Shown here in pieces: positions 43,114 to 51,857 of a DNA stretch of 64,000 bases. Source of the stretch: Rhodospirillales bacterium (lineage in GTDB: Bacteria; Pseudomonadota; Alphaproteobacteria; Acetobacterales; Acetobacteraceae); assembly GCA_017304945.1 (NCBI GenBank), contig JAFKLG010000071.1:16474-80473 (forward strand), in the 5' to 3' direction. A model generated the notes under the pieces. That model searched no databases. It saw only the letters and a list, made by a program, of their open reading frames with translations, and was not told the origin of the DNA. Positions within the stretch are counted from its first letter, which is position 1. The number at the start of each line of letters is the position of its first letter. The position numbers and the translations under genes were made by a program.

Positions 43114-44622
43114 TCACTCCGCCGCGGCGGCGAGCTTCGTTTCCGTCGCGGCTTCCATGTCCAGCGCCTGGGCCAGCCGGTCCAGGCGGCGCATCACGCT
43201 CTCACCGGCGAACACGCCGCTGTCCTCATGCAGCCGCAGCACGAGCTGCCGCCCACGCAGCCGCAGCGCGGTGCCCGCCAGCAGGTCCGGCGTGCCCGCG
43301 GACAGCGTGTAGGCCAGGCGCAGCGCGATCCCCAGGGTTTCGGCGCGGGTGATCGTGGCCGGGTCCAGCAGCAGGCGCGCGGGACGCAGGAACTCCGCGA
43401 AGGCCTCGGCCTCGTAGCGCATGGCGACCACCAGCGCGAGGAAGGCGCGGGCATTGTGGTCCAACCCGATGCCGGGCTGGCGCAGCACGCGCTGGAACGC
43501 CTGTTCGGCGCGGAACTCCGGGTGGTCGTGGCTGCCCACGTCCGACATCCAGCAGGCTGCCTCCCGCAGCCGGCGGGCCTGCACGGTCTCCTGCGGGAAC
43601 AGCGCCGCGGTCCACAGGAACAGCGCGGGGGGCAGCGCCGGGTCGCGGCCGTGCCGCTGCGCCAGATCCTGGCCGGCGGCGAGGAGTGGATCCTGCGTGC
43701 GAATCGCGTACGGCATGCGGCGCATCAGCCAGCCCTCACGCAGCCCGCTGGCGCTGAACACCACCCGCCGCGCCCCGGTCACGCGGAGCAGGCGCCGCAG
43801 CGCGACGGCCGCGTAGGGCAGGTCGTCGATGCGCCGCCGCGGCACGCCGGGCAGGCGTTCCAGCGCGCGCCGGCCAGCTCCGGCGATCAGGCCGGCGAGG
43901 TCACGCGCCTCATCCCGGTCGATGCTGTAATGGTGCACCATCGCCAGCGGATAGCCGGTCTGCGCCATGTGGATGCGGGCCAGGGCGCGCCAGGCGCCGC
44001 CCACCAGGTACAATTCCTGCCCCGCCGCCTCGGTCAGCCACGGCACGGTCGCCATGTCGGCTTCCGCGATGGCGCGGGCGCGCACCGGATCGTTGCCCGC
44101 CCGTTCGGCCAGCCGGATGACGCCGAGCCGCAAGGTCTGGGAGGGGCCGCGGGTGCCGGAGTCCAGGCGGACCACCTCGAGCGAGCCGCCGCCGATATCG
44201 GCCAGGATCCCGTTGGCGTTGGGGATGCCGCACAGCATTCCCTCGGCGGAGAACTCGGCCTCCTCCACGCCCGAGAGCACGCGGATCGGCACGCCGGGCA
44301 TGCGCTCCTGCAGCTTGGCGACGAAGGCCGGCCCGTTCTCGGCATCGCGGACCGCGGCGGTGGCGAGCACCTCGAACGGATCGGCGCCCATCGCGCGGGC
44401 GACGGCGCGATAGCGGTGCATGACCGTGAAGGCCTGCGCCATGCCCTCCTCGTCGAGCCGCCCGGTGCTCTGCAGGCCGCGGCCGAGCCGCAGCACCGCC
44501 TTCTCGTTGAATATGGCGATCGGGTTGCGGGTATGGCCCTCGTAGACGACGAGCCGGACCGAGTTGGAACCGAGATCCACCACGCCGCAGCGGGGGAGGT
44601 CGGCGGGTGGCGCATACGGCAT
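43114..44622 (-). CDS. ppx: Exopolyphosphatase / guanosine pentaphosphatase, Ppx/GppA family
   Basis: A 502-residue ASKHA-fold phosphohydrolase that removes terminal phosphates from polyphosphate and may act on pppGpp. The phosphate-binding loops are clear: CGVVDLGSNSVRLVVYEG near residue 12, LATAAVRDAENGPAFVAKL, VLSGVEEAEFSAEGML and NGILADIGGGSLEVVRLDSG. A C-terminal HD-like helical domain (CWMSDVGSHDHPEFRAEQAF) follows. It is 4 bp downstream of ppk and forms the usual polyphosphate turnover pair. The 51 bp between its stop and the preceding plus-strand gene contain short GCGTCACTCCGCC repeats. Confidence 0.93.
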   Translation of the reverse strand: MPYAPPADLPRCGVVDLGSNSVRLVVYEGHTRNPIAIFNEKAVLRLGRGLQSTGRLDEEGMAQAFTVMHRYRAVARAMGADPFEVLATAAVRDAENGPAFVAKLQERMPGVPIRVLSGVEEAEFSAEGMLCGIPNANGILADIGGGSLEVVRLDSGTRGPSQTLRLGVIRLAERAGNDPVRARAIAEADMATVPWLTEAAGQELYLVGGAWRALARIHMAQTGYPLAMVHHYSIDRDEARDLAGLIAGAGRRALERLPGVPRRRIDDLPYAAVALRRLLRVTGARRVVFSASGLREGWLMRRMPYAIRTQDPLLAAGQDLAQRHGRDPALPPALFLWTAALFPQETVQARRLREAACWMSDVGSHDHPEFRAEQAFQRVLRQPGIGLDHNARAFLALVVAMRYEAEAFAEFLRPARLLLDPATITRAETLGIALRLAYTLSAGTPDLLAGTALRLRGRQLVLRLHEDSGVFAGESVMRRLDRLAQALDMEAATETKLAAAAE

Positions 44623-44626
44623 CGGT

Positions 44627-46864
44627 TCAGTCCTGACTCACGCGATCCTGCCGGCGCGCCGGCCCGAGAAGCGGGGACGCGACCACTTGTCCATGCAACG
44701 CGGACCCTCGGCCGGAGAGTGATGGGTTGGTCATGAAGTAATCGTGAGCGGATACCGGTTTCTTGCCCGGGGCCACGCGATGCCAGGTCCCGTCCGGCCG
44801 CAGCTCCCAGGACTGCAGGCTGTCCTTGAGATTGGTGACCATGATCTGGTCGAGCACCTGGGCATGCACGGTCGGGTTGTGGATCGGTACCAGGGTCTCC
44901 ACGCGCCAGTCCATGTTGCGCTCCATCCAATCGGCCGAACTGATGTAGACGCGCGCCTCGCGCGAGGGGAGAGCCTGGCCGTTGCCGAATACGATGATCC
45001 GGCTGTGCTCGAGGAACCTGCCGACGATCGACTTCACCCGTATGTTCTCCGACAGGCCGGGAACGCCGGGACGCAGGCAGCAGATGCCCCGTACCACCGC
45101 CATGATCTTCACGCCGACCGCCGAGGCCTCGTAGAGCGCATCAATCAGCCGCTTGTCTACCAGGCTGTTCAGCTTGAGCCAGATCGTCGCGGGCTTGCCG
45201 GCGGCGGCGAAGGCCATTTCCTTGTGGATCAGCTCCAGCAACACGTTGCGCGTGGTGAGCGGGGAGAAGGCCAGCTCCTCCATCGTCTCAGGCCGCGCAT
45301 AGCCGGTCATGTAGTTGAACAGCCGCGCGGCGTCGCGGGTCAGCGCCGGGTCGGTCGTGAAGAAGCTGAGATCCGTGTAGATGCGCGCCGTGATCGGGTG
45401 GTAGTTGCCGGTCCCGAAATGCGCGTAGGAGCGGATGGCGCCGGTCTCCCGGCGGACCACCAGCGACAGCTTGGCGTGCGTCTTCAGCTCCGCGAAGCCG
45501 AACACGACCTGCACGCCGGCGGCTTCCAGGGTGCGGGCGAGCTGGATGTTGGCTTCCTCGTCGAAGCGGGCGCGCAGCTCGATCAGCGCGGTGACGAACT
45601 TGCCCGCCTCGGCCGCTTCGATCAGCGCCTTCACGATCAGGCTGTCGCGGCTGGTGCGATACAGCGTCTGCTTCACGGCGATCACCGCCGGGTCGCGCGC
45701 GGCCTGGCGCAGGAACTGCACCACCACGTCGAAGCTCTCATACGGGTGGTGGACGATGATGTCCTTGGCGCGGATGGCGGCGAAGCAGTCGCCCGCGAAG
45801 TCGCGGATGCGCTCCGGAAAGCGGGGGGTGTAGGGCGGGAACAGCAGGTCGGGGCGGTCGTCGACGATCAACTGCTTGACGTCGGCCACCGCCATGATCC
45901 CGTCATGCTCGTCCACCTCGTCGGGCGGCGCGTCGAGCTCGTCGGCCACCAGCTCGCGCAGATCGTCGGGCATGTCGCTCGCCAGGCTCAGATGGATCAC
46001 GAGGCCGCGGCGGCGGCGCTTCAACGCGGTCTCGTAGGAGCGGACGAGGTCCTCCGCCTCTTCCTCGAACTCCACGTCGGTGTCGCGGATCAGCCGGAAC
46101 AGGCCCTGGCCGATGACCCTGAACCCGGGGAAGACCCGGTCGAGGAACATCAGCACCAGGTCCTCCAGCAGGATGAAGCGGATGCTGCCATCCGGCGCCG
46201 GGCGCAGCCGGACGAACCGCTCGACCTGGCTGGGCAGCGGCAGCAGCCCGCGCATGCTCTGGCCGTCCTCCTCGCGCAGCAGCATCAGCGCCAGCACCAG
46301 CCCCATGTTGGGGATGAAGGGAAACGGGTGGGCCGGGTCGATGGCGAGCGGGGTCAGCACCGGGAAGACCCGTTCCATGAAGGCGCCGTCCAGCCAGACG
46401 CGATCTTCCGGACTGAGACTGGCGGGATCGCACACCTCGATCCCGGCGTCGCGCAGCAGCTCACGCAGGTCGCGCCAGACGCGCTGCTGGTCGGTGCGCA
46501 GCGCCTCGGCACGCTGGCGGATCTCCAGCAATTGCTGGGCGGGCGTGCGGCCGTCGGGAGAGACGTGCGTCACGCCCGCCTTGGCCTGGCCGATCAGGCC
46601 CGCGACACGGACGGAGTAGAATTCATCGAGGTTGGACGCGCTGATCGACAGGAAGCGCAGCCGCTCGAGCAGCGGATGGCGGGTGTTCTCCGCCTCCTCC
46701 ACCACGCGATGATTGAAGTCGAGCCAGGACAGTTCGCGGTTGATGAACCGGTCCGCGCTGTCCCGCGCGATCGCGGGCACCGGGACGATCGGGGCGGCGA
46801 CCGGTGAAGCGCGCTCGCTGCTTTCCGTGGCCTTGGCGATGATTTTCGGCGCGGTCTTGTTCAT
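44627..46864 (-). CDS. ppk: Polyphosphate kinase 1
   Basis: A 745-residue membrane-associated enzyme that polymerises the gamma-phosphate of ATP into polyphosphate. The four PPK1 domains follow in order: N domain ([40 protein letters not shown]), head domain ([20 protein letters not shown]), and the PLD-like C1/C2 domains with [56 protein letters not shown] and [20 protein letters not shown], the last two holding the catalytic histidines. A further [16 protein letters not shown] motif is typical. It is upstream of ppx and downstream of the HdaA-like gene across 150 bp containing a short hairpin, so it may have its own promoter. Confidence 0.96.
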   Translation of the reverse strand: MNKTAPKIIAKATESSERASPVAAPIVPVPAIARDSADRFINRELSWLDFNHRVVEEAENTRHPLLERLRFLSISASNLDEFYSVRVAGLIGQAKAGVTHVSPDGRTPAQQLLEIRQRAEALRTDQQRVWRDLRELLRDAGIEVCDPASLSPEDRVWLDGAFMERVFPVLTPLAIDPAHPFPFIPNMGLVLALMLLREEDGQSMRGLLPLPSQVERFVRLRPAPDGSIRFILLEDLVLMFLDRVFPGFRVIGQGLFRLIRDTDVEFEEEAEDLVRSYETALKRRRRGLVIHLSLASDMPDDLRELVADELDAPPDEVDEHDGIMAVADVKQLIVDDRPDLLFPPYTPRFPERIRDFAGDCFAAIRAKDIIVHHPYESFDVVVQFLRQAARDPAVIAVKQTLYRTSRDSLIVKALIEAAEAGKFVTALIELRARFDEEANIQLARTLEAAGVQVVFGFAELKTHAKLSLVVRRETGAIRSYAHFGTGNYHPITARIYTDLSFFTTDPALTRDAARLFNYMTGYARPETMEELAFSPLTTRNVLLELIHKEMAFAAAGKPATIWLKLNSLVDKRLIDALYEASAVGVKIMAVVRGICCLRPGVPGLSENIRVKSIVGRFLEHSRIIVFGNGQALPSREARVYISSADWMERNMDWRVETLVPIHNPTVHAQVLDQIMVTNLKDSLQSWELRPDGTWHRVAPGKKPVSAHDYFMTNPSLSGRGSALHGQVVASPLLGPARRQDRVSQD

Positions 46865-46993
46865 GTGGCGATCCTACACAGTCCGCGGCGCGGGCAAGGG
46901 GGGTTCGGCACGTGCAACAAAGGATTCATTGTGGCAGGCGGCCTGCGCGGGTCCAGGCCTCGGCGGCCGGGGTGCGAGGCACCAGAGCGGGGG

Positions 46994-47010
46994 AGCGGCG
47001 TGGCGCCGCT
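46994..47010 (-). terminator. Short hairpin after the HdaA-like gene
   Basis: AGCGGCG (46994-47000) and CGCCGCT (47004-47010) form a perfect 7-bp stem with loop TGG, 4 bp past the stop on the minus strand. No T-run follows. It may only attenuate transcription into ppk. Confidence 0.3.
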
Positions 47011-47014
47011 GACG

Positions 47015-47683
47015 TCATGCCTCCTCCGGCTGCGCGAGACCGGCCACCACGTCCGCGGCGAGCGCGCGGTCGATGCGGCTGCCGGCGGCGTCCAGCCGCG
47101 CCACCGCCTCCCGCAGCGCAGCGGGCGTGCGCGGCAGGCGCAGCAGCAGCCAGTCCTGCAGCGCCGCGGGCACGGCGAGCTGGCGATCGGCCAGCAGCCG
47201 CGCCAGCAACGCGCGCAACAGGCTCTCCTCCGGCGGCATGATCTCGATGGCGGTGACCGCCCGCAACCGGCTGGCGAGGTCGGGCAGGCCGATCGCCCAG
47301 CGCGCCGGCGGCGTGCGCGCCGAGAGCAGCACCGACCGACCGGCCTCCCGCGCCGCATTGAGCAGGTGGAACAGCGCGGCCTCCTCGGCGACGAGGTCGG
47401 CATCGTCCACGGCGATGTCGCCGGCTTCCGGCAGCATCGGCAGTCCGCGCAGCGTCGGGCCGGTCAGCAGGGTGCCGGCGACCCGGTCGGCCCAGAGATG
47501 CAGCAGGTGGGTCTTGCCGCAACCGGCCTGGCCCCAGAGCAGCAGCCGATGCTCCGGCCACTCCCTTGGGCGCGCGATCCAGGCCATGGCGGCCTCGTTG
47601 CTGGGTGCCACGAGGAAGTCGGCGGCGGCGAACCCCGGTGCATGGGGGAACGGCAGCATGAGTTGCCGCGCGAGCGGGGTCAT
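47015..47683 (-). CDS. hdaA: HdaA-type DnaA-inactivating AAA+ protein
   Basis: A 222-residue AAA+ protein resembling the DnaA ATPase domain without the DNA-binding helix-turn-helix. The N-terminal QLMLPF (residues 7-12) is the sliding-clamp-binding motif required for regulatory inactivation of DnaA. Walker A is LLWGQAGCGKTHLLHLWADR and a Walker B-like strand is DIAVDDADLVAEE; LSARTPPARWAIGLPDLASR and LRAVTAIEIMPPEESLLRAL carry sensor and arginine-finger features. It limits chromosome re-initiation together with the beta clamp. Its ATG overlaps the stop of the DehI-like gene by 4 bp. hdaA next to ppk is a frequent alphaproteobacterial pairing. Confidence 0.88.
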   Translation of the reverse strand: MTPLARQLMLPFPHAPGFAAADFLVAPSNEAAMAWIARPREWPEHRLLLWGQAGCGKTHLLHLWADRVAGTLLTGPTLRGLPMLPEAGDIAVDDADLVAEEAALFHLLNAAREAGRSVLLSARTPPARWAIGLPDLASRLRAVTAIEIMPPEESLLRALLARLLADRQLAVPAALQDWLLLRLPRTPAALREAVARLDAAGSRIDRALAADVVAGLAQPEEA

Positions 47684-48552
47684 CCGGGTCCGGTCGCGCG
47701 CCGCAGCATGGCGCAGATCGCCACCATCTTGGCGATGACCTCGCCGGTGAAGGGCGCGAGCGCCGCGGCGATGTGCCCGCGCAGCGGATCCGGCGGCGGC
47801 GCGGCACGGAGCGGCAGGTCGGCCGCGGCGGCCTGGGCCTGAACGCCGGCGATCGCGGCGTCGAGCCGCCCATCCTCCGCGAGCGGCGCGAGCAGCGCCC
47901 AGGCCAGCGCCAGATAAGGCGGCCAGGGCGCGAGGTGCCGGTACATGCTCGCCAGGATCGGCGTCGCGGACGTGGTGCCCCAGCGATTGAGCGCCAGCAC
48001 CAGCCGCGCCGTGTCGGGCGCCAGCGCCGCGAGGTCCGGCAGCGGCGGCAAGGCGATCTCCTCCTCTTGGGGCGAGGAGAGAGCGGCGGGTGCCGGCGGG
48101 GCGGCCTCCGACGGAGGCGAGATGCCGTGGACGGCCGGGTCGATGCGGGTCGCGGGACCTGTCGCATCCGCGCCTTGCAACCGCCGCTGCAGCGACGACA
48201 GCGCCACCAGCGCCATCGCGTTGGTCCGGTCGTAGGCGGCCAGCACCCGCCGCACGCCCGCGACCGCCGCGTCGTCCAGGCCCGCGCTCGCCAGCACCTC
48301 GGGCGGGATCGCCGGCAGGGCGGGAAGCGCGAGCCGCGCCCGCAGCACGTCCGCCGCGGCGCCGGCCGATCCGTCCACATAGGCCGGCCGCAGCGCCCCC
48401 CAGGCCCAGGGCAGCGCGCCGTCGATCGTGGCGAGGTGGCGCCAGATCAGGTTCACCACGCCGACCCGGTACACCGCGCGGATATCGGCGAAGATCGCGG
48501 CGATCTCGCCGGTCGCCGCCGCTTCCGTGACCGCAGGGACCGGGTCGGCCAT
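47680..48552 (-). CDS. DehI-family (halocarboxylic acid dehalogenase-like) protein
   Basis: A 290-residue all-helical protein made of two similar halves. The first half has EIAAIFADIRAVYRVGVVNL and IWRHLATIDGALPWAWGALR, the second has LNRWGTTSATPILASMYRHL and APWPPYLALAWALLAPLAED. This pseudo-duplicated layout with I-W-R-x-L-A matches the DehI (group I 2-haloacid dehalogenase) family. Whether it dehalogenates is unclear: the central linker is long and Pro/Ala-rich, and the neighbours have no catabolic role. Most sequenced homologues are uncharacterised. It sits 2 bp after ggt and overlaps hdaA by 4 bp, so it is embedded in that transcript. Confidence 0.75.
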   Translation of the reverse strand: MADPVPAVTEAAATGEIAAIFADIRAVYRVGVVNLIWRHLATIDGALPWAWGALRPAYVDGSAGAAADVLRARLALPALPAIPPEVLASAGLDDAAVAGVRRVLAAYDRTNAMALVALSSLQRRLQGADATGPATRIDPAVHGISPPSEAAPPAPAALSSPQEEEIALPPLPDLAALAPDTARLVLALNRWGTTSATPILASMYRHLAPWPPYLALAWALLAPLAEDGRLDAAIAGVQAQAAAADLPLRAAPPPDPLRGHIAAALAPFTGEVIAKMVAICAMLRRATGPG

Positions 48553-48554
48553 GC

Positions 48555-50129
48555 TCAGCCCTGCGCGACCGCGGCCGACCAGGGGGAGGCCGCGTCGCTG
48601 ATCCCGATCCGGGTGCCGTCCGGCTGCTGCAGGATCACGTTGGGGCAGGCGAAGTTGATCGGCATCACCGCGTGATCCACGACCGTGGTCGGTCCGTCCG
48701 CCTCCAGCGCCGCGATCACCTGGGCACCGAGGCGCCGGTCGGCCGAGACACCTTCCGGGCCGGAGACGTCGATGCGCGGGAAATGCGCCGCGGTGTCGAG
48801 GTCCATGCCGAAATCCGCGAGGAAGGTCATCATCTGCGTCACGGCGGCCAGGATCCGCCGGCCACCCGAGGCGCCGGCCGCCATCCAGGGCCGGTCGCCG
48901 TCCTTGAGGATGATCGGCGACATGTTGGTGAGCGGCCGCTTGCCGGGCGCGATGGAGTTCGGCTGGCCGGGCCGCGGATCGAACCACATCACGCCGTTGT
49001 TCAGCAGCACGCCGGAGTCAGGCAGCACCACGCGGCTGCCCATCGAGGACAGCAGCGTCGTGGTCATCGCCACCATGGTGCCCTCGGCGTCGCACACCGT
49101 CAGGTGGGTGGTGCAGGTCTCGGCCGCCGCCTTGTCGGCATCACCCAGGCCGGACAGCCGCTCCGCATAGGCCGCCTTCATGGCGCGGCCGAACGCGACG
49201 TACCAGGCCGCGTCCGGCGCCGCGCCGTACGCAACCTCGGCCATCTGGTCGAGCACACGCATCATCGTCGGCGCCGCGGTCAGGCCGCCGGCGAGCTGCA
49301 GGGTGCGGCCGCGCCAGCGATACTCCGTCGCCGGCAACACGCGGGCCTGGCAACTGCGCAGATCCTCGGCCGAGAGCACCCCGCCCATCGCCTTCACGTC
49401 GGCGGCGATGCTGGCGGCGATCTCGCCTTCATAGAAGTCGCGCAGCCCGGCGCGGCCGAGTTGCGCGAGCGTCTCGGGCAGCGCGCCCAGGCGGAAGAAG
49501 CCGGGCGACCCCTGGTAGGGCGGCACCGGCGGCAGCCCGTTCGGCAGGTAGATGCGGGCGCTCTCGGGGTAGAGGCGCAGCACCGCGGCCGAGGAGGCGA
49601 CCTTCAACGTGGTGTACCAATCCTGCGGCAGCCCGCGCTGCGCGAGCGCGACGGCCGGCGCGATCACCTCGGCGAGCGGCAGCTTGCCCCAGGTCTTGTG
49701 CATATGGGCGTAGCCGGCCGGCGCCGAGGGGATGGCGAAGGAGAGCGGACCATGGATGTTGGCGTCGCCCTCGACCTCCGGCCAGGCGAACAGGTCCTGC
49801 TTCATGCGGCCGGTGAGGCGGAAGGCGTCCGCGCTCAACCCGCTTGGCGCGACCGGGCCGAAATCCACCACCTCGGCGCGGGGCTGGCCGGCGCGGTGCA
49901 CCAGGGCGAAGCCGATGCCGCCGAGGCCGGAATTCCACGGCTCCACCGCAGCCAGCGCGAGCGCGGTGGCCACCGCCGCATCCACCGCATTGCCGCCGGC
50001 ATCGAGCACGGCGACGCCGGCCTCGGCCGCGCTCTTCGCCTGGGAGACGACCATGCCGCGGCGCCCGCTGGCGGAGGGCTTGGTCAGCGACCAATGCTGC
50101 GTGACATGCGGCGACGGCGTGTAGGACAT
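48555..50129 (-). CDS. ggt: Gamma-glutamyltransferase family protein
   Basis: A 524-residue Ntn hydrolase that transfers or hydrolyses gamma-glutamyl groups, for example from glutathione. Family motifs are VVSQAKSAAEAGVAVLDAGG then NAVDAAVATALALAAVEPWN, GLGGIGFALVHRAGQPR, and FAIPSAPAGYAHMHKTWGKL. Autoprocessing would occur before a Thr in ETCTTHLTVCDAEGTMVAMT, giving large and small subunits, and VLLNNGVMWFDPRPGQPN with GKRPLTNMSPIILKDG follows. No signal peptide is visible, unlike periplasmic GGT, so it may be cytosolic. The start ATG 50129 was chosen over a less likely upstream ATG. Confidence 0.88.
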   Translation of the reverse strand: MSYTPSPHVTQHWSLTKPSASGRRGMVVSQAKSAAEAGVAVLDAGGNAVDAAVATALALAAVEPWNSGLGGIGFALVHRAGQPRAEVVDFGPVAPSGLSADAFRLTGRMKQDLFAWPEVEGDANIHGPLSFAIPSAPAGYAHMHKTWGKLPLAEVIAPAVALAQRGLPQDWYTTLKVASSAAVLRLYPESARIYLPNGLPPVPPYQGSPGFFRLGALPETLAQLGRAGLRDFYEGEIAASIAADVKAMGGVLSAEDLRSCQARVLPATEYRWRGRTLQLAGGLTAAPTMMRVLDQMAEVAYGAAPDAAWYVAFGRAMKAAYAERLSGLGDADKAAAETCTTHLTVCDAEGTMVAMTTTLLSSMGSRVVLPDSGVLLNNGVMWFDPRPGQPNSIAPGKRPLTNMSPIILKDGDRPWMAAGASGGRRILAAVTQMMTFLADFGMDLDTAAHFPRIDVSGPEGVSADRRLGAQVIAALEADGPTTVVDHAVMPINFACPNVILQQPDGTRIGISDAASPWSAAVAQG

Positions 50130-50282
50130 GCGGGGCTCCACCCTGTCTCGGACCGGCGGGCAGGTTAGCCCGAGGCGGGTCCGCGGCATACCGGCACCGG
50201 CACGGAAAGATCACGGACGCAGCGGCCACCCCCGCCATCGTTCGCCGTTGCACCCTCGTGGGCGCATCCGCCCACGTGGGAG

Positions 50283-51827
50283 ATGCACATGCGGGCGGTG
50301 TTGCTGGCCGGGGCGGCCGGGGTCGGACTGATGAGCGCCGGCCCGGCGCGCGGCAACATCTCCGATGGGCCGATCTCCGACGGGAGCCTCTCCAACCTCC
50401 CGCCGACATTTTCGCAGGGTCAGGTGCCGACCCGACCCGCGCCCGATCCCCCGGCGGGCGCCAACAACGGCAACAACCGGGCGGCGACGGCGCGGTCGGG
50501 GACGGTGCAGGCCCCCACGCCGGGCACCGTCGTGATCCACATCAACGGCCGCGTGCTGACCGAGCTGAACGGAACCTGGAGCAGCCTGGGGTCGGGCAGC
50601 TTCCCGGCCGTCACCGCGAACGGCGCGACCCTGGCGCCAGCGGGGCGATTCAAGCTGCAGCCGGCCAGCGTGACGACCTACGCGCGCATCTACACGGGCC
50701 TCGACGCGATGGCGGCGAACGGGATGCGCTACGGCGGCGCGATCGAGATCCGGCAGAACTTCACCGGCCAGACGAGTTCGGCGACCAGCACCGGCGCCTC
50801 CGGCTATTCCTCCTCGCAGACCGTGTTCGTCCGCCGCGCCTTCGCCTACGTCGCCGCGGATACGGCCGGCATCCTGCGCGCGGGCCAGGGCGACGGGTTG
50901 ATCGGGCTGTACGACAGCGGCGTCACCACCTTCCAGTTCCTGCCGAGCATGAACTTGCAGAGCGGGGACATGCAGCAGGCGATGCCGATGAATTCGCTGG
51001 TGCCTTTCGCGTTCCTGAGCGGGTCGGGCAACGAATACGCCAACGCCAAGCTGGTCTATTTGTCGCCGCAGGTCGCCGGGGTCGATGTCGGCGTGCAGTG
51101 GGCGCCCAACACCGCGAACGGCTTCGGCAACGGCGCGGGCACCACGTACGGGTCGGTGCCGGGATGCCCCTACGCCTCCTCCGGCTGCCCGAGCCTGAGT
51201 TCCTCGAGCGTCGGCGGGGACGGCGCGCGCGTGATGAACCAGACCGCCGTCGGGGCGCGCTACCAGGGCAAGGCCGGTCCAGTCGGCGTCATGGCTTACG
51301 GCGTGTACGAGTTCAGTGGCCATGCGACCTACACCGGCCCCGCCGTGGCGGTCGGCAGTTCGGCGCAACGCGGCAGCAGCAATGGGACCGGTCGGTTCGA
51401 TGGGCTGAGCTTCGGCAGTGCCGGCGTCGCGCTGTCCTATGCGGGCGTGACGGTGGGCGGCAACTGGATCGGCGGCGCGGTGAACGGGCAAGCGGCGCCG
51501 CGTCCGACGGGTGGTGCGAACCTGCAGGGCTGGCTGATCGGCGTGTCCTACAAGACGGGGCCGCTGACGATGGGCGGATCCTTCGAATCGATCGACTCGC
51601 AGGGCGCGCCACAGCTCGTCGGCATCAGCCAGCGGCATGAGATCGGGGTGGATGTGGGGGCGAGCTACGTCGTCGCCCCCGGCCTGGTCGGCTGGATCGA
51701 GTATCTCTACGAGCAGCGGCACCAGGGCGGGTTCAACTTCGCCTCGGGCTCCGCCTCCACCAATGCCGGTGCCTACAACGAAGTCAGGGGCCAGGGCATC
51801 CAGCTCGGCACCACCGTCTTCTGGTGA
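50283..51827 (+). CDS. Outer-membrane porin (alphaproteobacterial type)
   Basis: A 514-residue beta-barrel protein. A signal peptide covers about residues 1-24 (MRAVLLAGAAGVGLMSAGPARG). A Pro/Asn-rich linker precedes alternating-hydrophobicity strands from residue 80 on (SVTTYARIYTGLDAMAANGM, YGGAIEIRQNFTGQ, VFVRRAFAYVAADTAGILRA). GQGDGLIGLYDSGVTTFQF is the conserved porin stretch that includes the L3 loop, and the protein ends with a terminal aromatic (LGTTVFW), as required for BAM recognition. Either ATG 50283 or ATG 50289 could start it. The upstream 153 bp are divergent from ggt and include a short inverted repeat around GCATCCGCCCACGTGGGAGATGC-like bases at 50264-50286. Confidence 0.85.
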   Translation: MHMRAVLLAGAAGVGLMSAGPARGNISDGPISDGSLSNLPPTFSQGQVPTRPAPDPPAGANNGNNRAATARSGTVQAPTPGTVVIHINGRVLTELNGTWSSLGSGSFPAVTANGATLAPAGRFKLQPASVTTYARIYTGLDAMAANGMRYGGAIEIRQNFTGQTSSATSTGASGYSSSQTVFVRRAFAYVAADTAGILRAGQGDGLIGLYDSGVTTFQFLPSMNLQSGDMQQAMPMNSLVPFAFLSGSGNEYANAKLVYLSPQVAGVDVGVQWAPNTANGFGNGAGTTYGSVPGCPYASSGCPSLSSSSVGGDGARVMNQTAVGARYQGKAGPVGVMAYGVYEFSGHATYTGPAVAVGSSAQRGSSNGTGRFDGLSFGSAGVALSYAGVTVGGNWIGGAVNGQAAPRPTGGANLQGWLIGVSYKTGPLTMGGSFESIDSQGAPQLVGISQRHEIGVDVGASYVVAPGLVGWIEYLYEQRHQGGFNFASGSASTNAGAYNEVRGQGIQLGTTVFW

Positions 51828-51857
51828 GGCCGCGCGGCGTCCGCGTGCGCCGGCGGG

